DNA from: Nanobdellota archaeon | Lineage (GTDB): Archaea; Nanobdellota; Nanobdellia; Parvarchaeales; Parvarchaeaceae | Reading direction: 5' to 3' | Assembly: GCA_021810345.1 (NCBI GenBank) | Contig: JAJZIX010000005.1 | Location: forward strand, 1-58,623 | Length of the DNA: 58,623 nucleotides | In this document: positions 57,063-58,623 of the stretch, in pieces | How the letters are laid out: every line of letters starts with the position of its first letter | How positions within the stretch are numbered: the first letter of the stretch is position 1 | Position numbers and translations under genes: made by a program | The notes under the pieces: model-generated | What the model was told of the DNA's origin: nothing | Databases searched by the model: none | The model's input: the letters and a program-made list of their open reading frames with translations, nothing else

Positions 57063-57413
57063 ATGATAGAGCTAGAGAGAGTCTATAATTCAAAGAGCAA
57101 AGGATTCAGGATATTAGTAGACAGGGTCTGGCCAAGAGGCCTGACAAAAGAAGCGGTTAATGCGAATGTGTGGATTAAGGATATCGCACCAAGTGATGAG
57201 TTGAGAAAATGGTTCGCACACGACGACAGCAAATGGGGGCAGTTCAGGAAAAAATACAAAAAAGAGCTTAAAACAAAGCAAAACATCGAGAAGCTTAAAG
57301 AAATTAAGGAACTGGAAATAAAAAACAAGAAGATAATACTCCTATTCGGAGCTAAGAACGAAAAGCACAACCAAGCGGTCGTTTTAAAGGAAGTTTTGGA
57401 TAATTTTAGATAA
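57063..57413 (+). CDS. DUF488 family protein
   Basis: RILVDRVWPRGLTKEAVNANVWIKDIAPSDELRKWFAHD signature. Confidence 0.92.
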   Translation: MIELERVYNSKSKGFRILVDRVWPRGLTKEAVNANVWIKDIAPSDELRKWFAHDDSKWGQFRKKYKKELKTKQNIEKLKEIKELEIKNKKIILLFGAKNEKHNQAVVLKEVLDNFR

Positions 57414-57430
57414 ATGTTTATAAATGATGA

Positions 57431-57760
<330 letters not shown>

Positions 57761-57791
57761 AGTTTAAATCCTACAGCTGTTTAATCTTAGC

Positions 57792-58043
57792 ATGGACAAA
57801 GATGATATATTTGTCGGTCTGAACTCTGAATTTGGAGTTGAATTCGATGATTTGCAGCGTGCTGCGTCGAGAGTGGCCGATTCTCTAGAAAAGGTTAAAA
57901 TAAATTTTGATGATGACTCGGATAAGCTGCTTAGGCTTAAGGAAGGGCTGGACGAAACGGAGGATCTTGTTAAAAAGTTGTTCGATGATATGAGCAACAA
58001 CCAGGTCTCGGTCGAAACTGGCCAACAAAATGCAGGCAATTAA
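57792..58043 (+). CDS. Small acidic helical hypothetical protein
   Basis: 83-aa ORF with upstream promoter-like AAGTTTAAAT. Confidence 0.6.
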   Translation: MDKDDIFVGLNSEFGVEFDDLQRAASRVADSLEKVKINFDDDSDKLLRLKEGLDETEDLVKKLFDDMSNNQVSVETGQQNAGN

Positions 58044-58077
58044 AATATAAAAGGACAGGTTCTCTATTGTTAATAAT

Positions 58078-58180
58078 GCAGGGGTAGCGAAGCCTGGCCA
58101 AACGTGGCAGACTCAAGAAATCATTTTTTGGGTTATCTGCCCTCTTTGTGAGTTCAAGGGTTCAAATCCCTTCCCCTGCA
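58078..58180 (+). tRNA. tRNA-Leu(CAA) with intron
   Basis: GCAGGGG/CCCCTGC acceptor, GGCAGA-CTCAAG[intron]A-TCTGCC, long variable arm, T-arm AAGGG-TTCAAAT-CCCTT. Confidence 0.93.
58118..58134 (+). other. 17-nt tRNA-Leu(CAA) intron at 37/38
   Basis: BHB: outer GCAGA/TCTGC, central CTCA/TGGG, bulges AGA and TTA; intron AAATCATTTTTTGGGTT. Confidence 0.85.
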
Positions 58181-58229
58181 TTTTTTGATTCGATAAAAAC
58201 TATTTATTTACTCTTTCCTTCTCTACCAT

Positions 58230-58623
58230 ATGAGTCTCCCACGAAGATCCCAATCGGCATTGGAGTACATGATGACGTATGGCTGGGCTATTTTGGTCAT
58301 CGTGATAGTTGCAGGTGTATTGTACAGTCTAGGTATATTTTCTCCAACATCCTCATTGTCCTCAACAGTAACCGGTTTCTCCAATTTAGGCAGTGTAACG
58401 GGAGAATGCACTGCTAATGGAATATTAAGGATAAGCTTAGGGGACTCGACAGGTTATCCTATAAATATCACCAGCGTCACAGCAAAATCATCCACGGGCC
58501 AGATATCCACATTTAAGCCAAATTCAACCGTGGACCCAAATCCAATAATCCAGCCTACTTCGAGTTATATATTCTCAGTTCCAAACATCTGTCCGGCAGC
58601 AGGCTCGCGCTATTCTCTGGCCG
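58230..58623 (+). CDS. Pilin/archaellin-like class III signal peptide protein (runs off window end)
   Basis: MSLPRRSQSALEYMMTYGWAILVIVIVAGVLYSLGIFSP..., open to the end of the window. Confidence 0.8.
   Translation, partial: MSLPRRSQSALEYMMTYGWAILVIVIVAGVLYSLGIFSPTSSLSSTVTGFSNLGSVTGECTANGILRISLGDSTGYPINITSVTAKSSTGQISTFKPNSTVDPNPIIQPTSSYIFSVPNICPAAGSRYSLA

Overview
This 58.6 kb window is compact archaeal chromosome. Gene content, short intergenic gaps, intron-rich tRNAs and class III-signal pilin-like proteins suggest a DPANN / Micrarchaeota (ARMAN-like) lineage; that placement is inference. Most genes are informational or housekeeping: LysRS, ThrRS, Hel308, ABCE1, TrmI, a TtuA/Ncs6-like thiolase with a ubiquitin-like sulfur carrier, Cbf5, Cmk, AglB, cupin-type PGI, a flippase, an OLA1/Rbg-like GTPase, KsgA/Dim1, PAC2, TFE, L40e, HtpX, Dph2, S6e, aIF2-gamma, Alba, an FKBP-type PPIase, FtsZ, SecE, a P-type ATPase, Dcd, Mug and a ferredoxin. 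Six tRNA genes are visible and three of them carry introns. The strongest finding is that the cbf5 (tRNA/rRNA pseudouridine synthase) gene is interrupted by an in-frame TGA inside a 12-nt insertion. That insertion lies in a textbook bulge-helix-bulge context, and removing it restores the catalytic motif GTLDPNVTG exactly, so it is a predicted protein-gene intron spliced by the tRNA endonuclease. Other notable items are a tRNA-Arg(UCG) with two introns (anticodon loop and T-arm), a KaiC-like / KaiC-Ras fusion / roadblock signalling cluster, two decayed IS605/TnpB-type elements sharing a near-identical hairpin, a T-loop modification cluster (TtuA-like, sulfur carrier, TrmI), and an AbiE-like toxin-antitoxin pair at the left edge. 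All calls come from reading the sequence; no searches were run.
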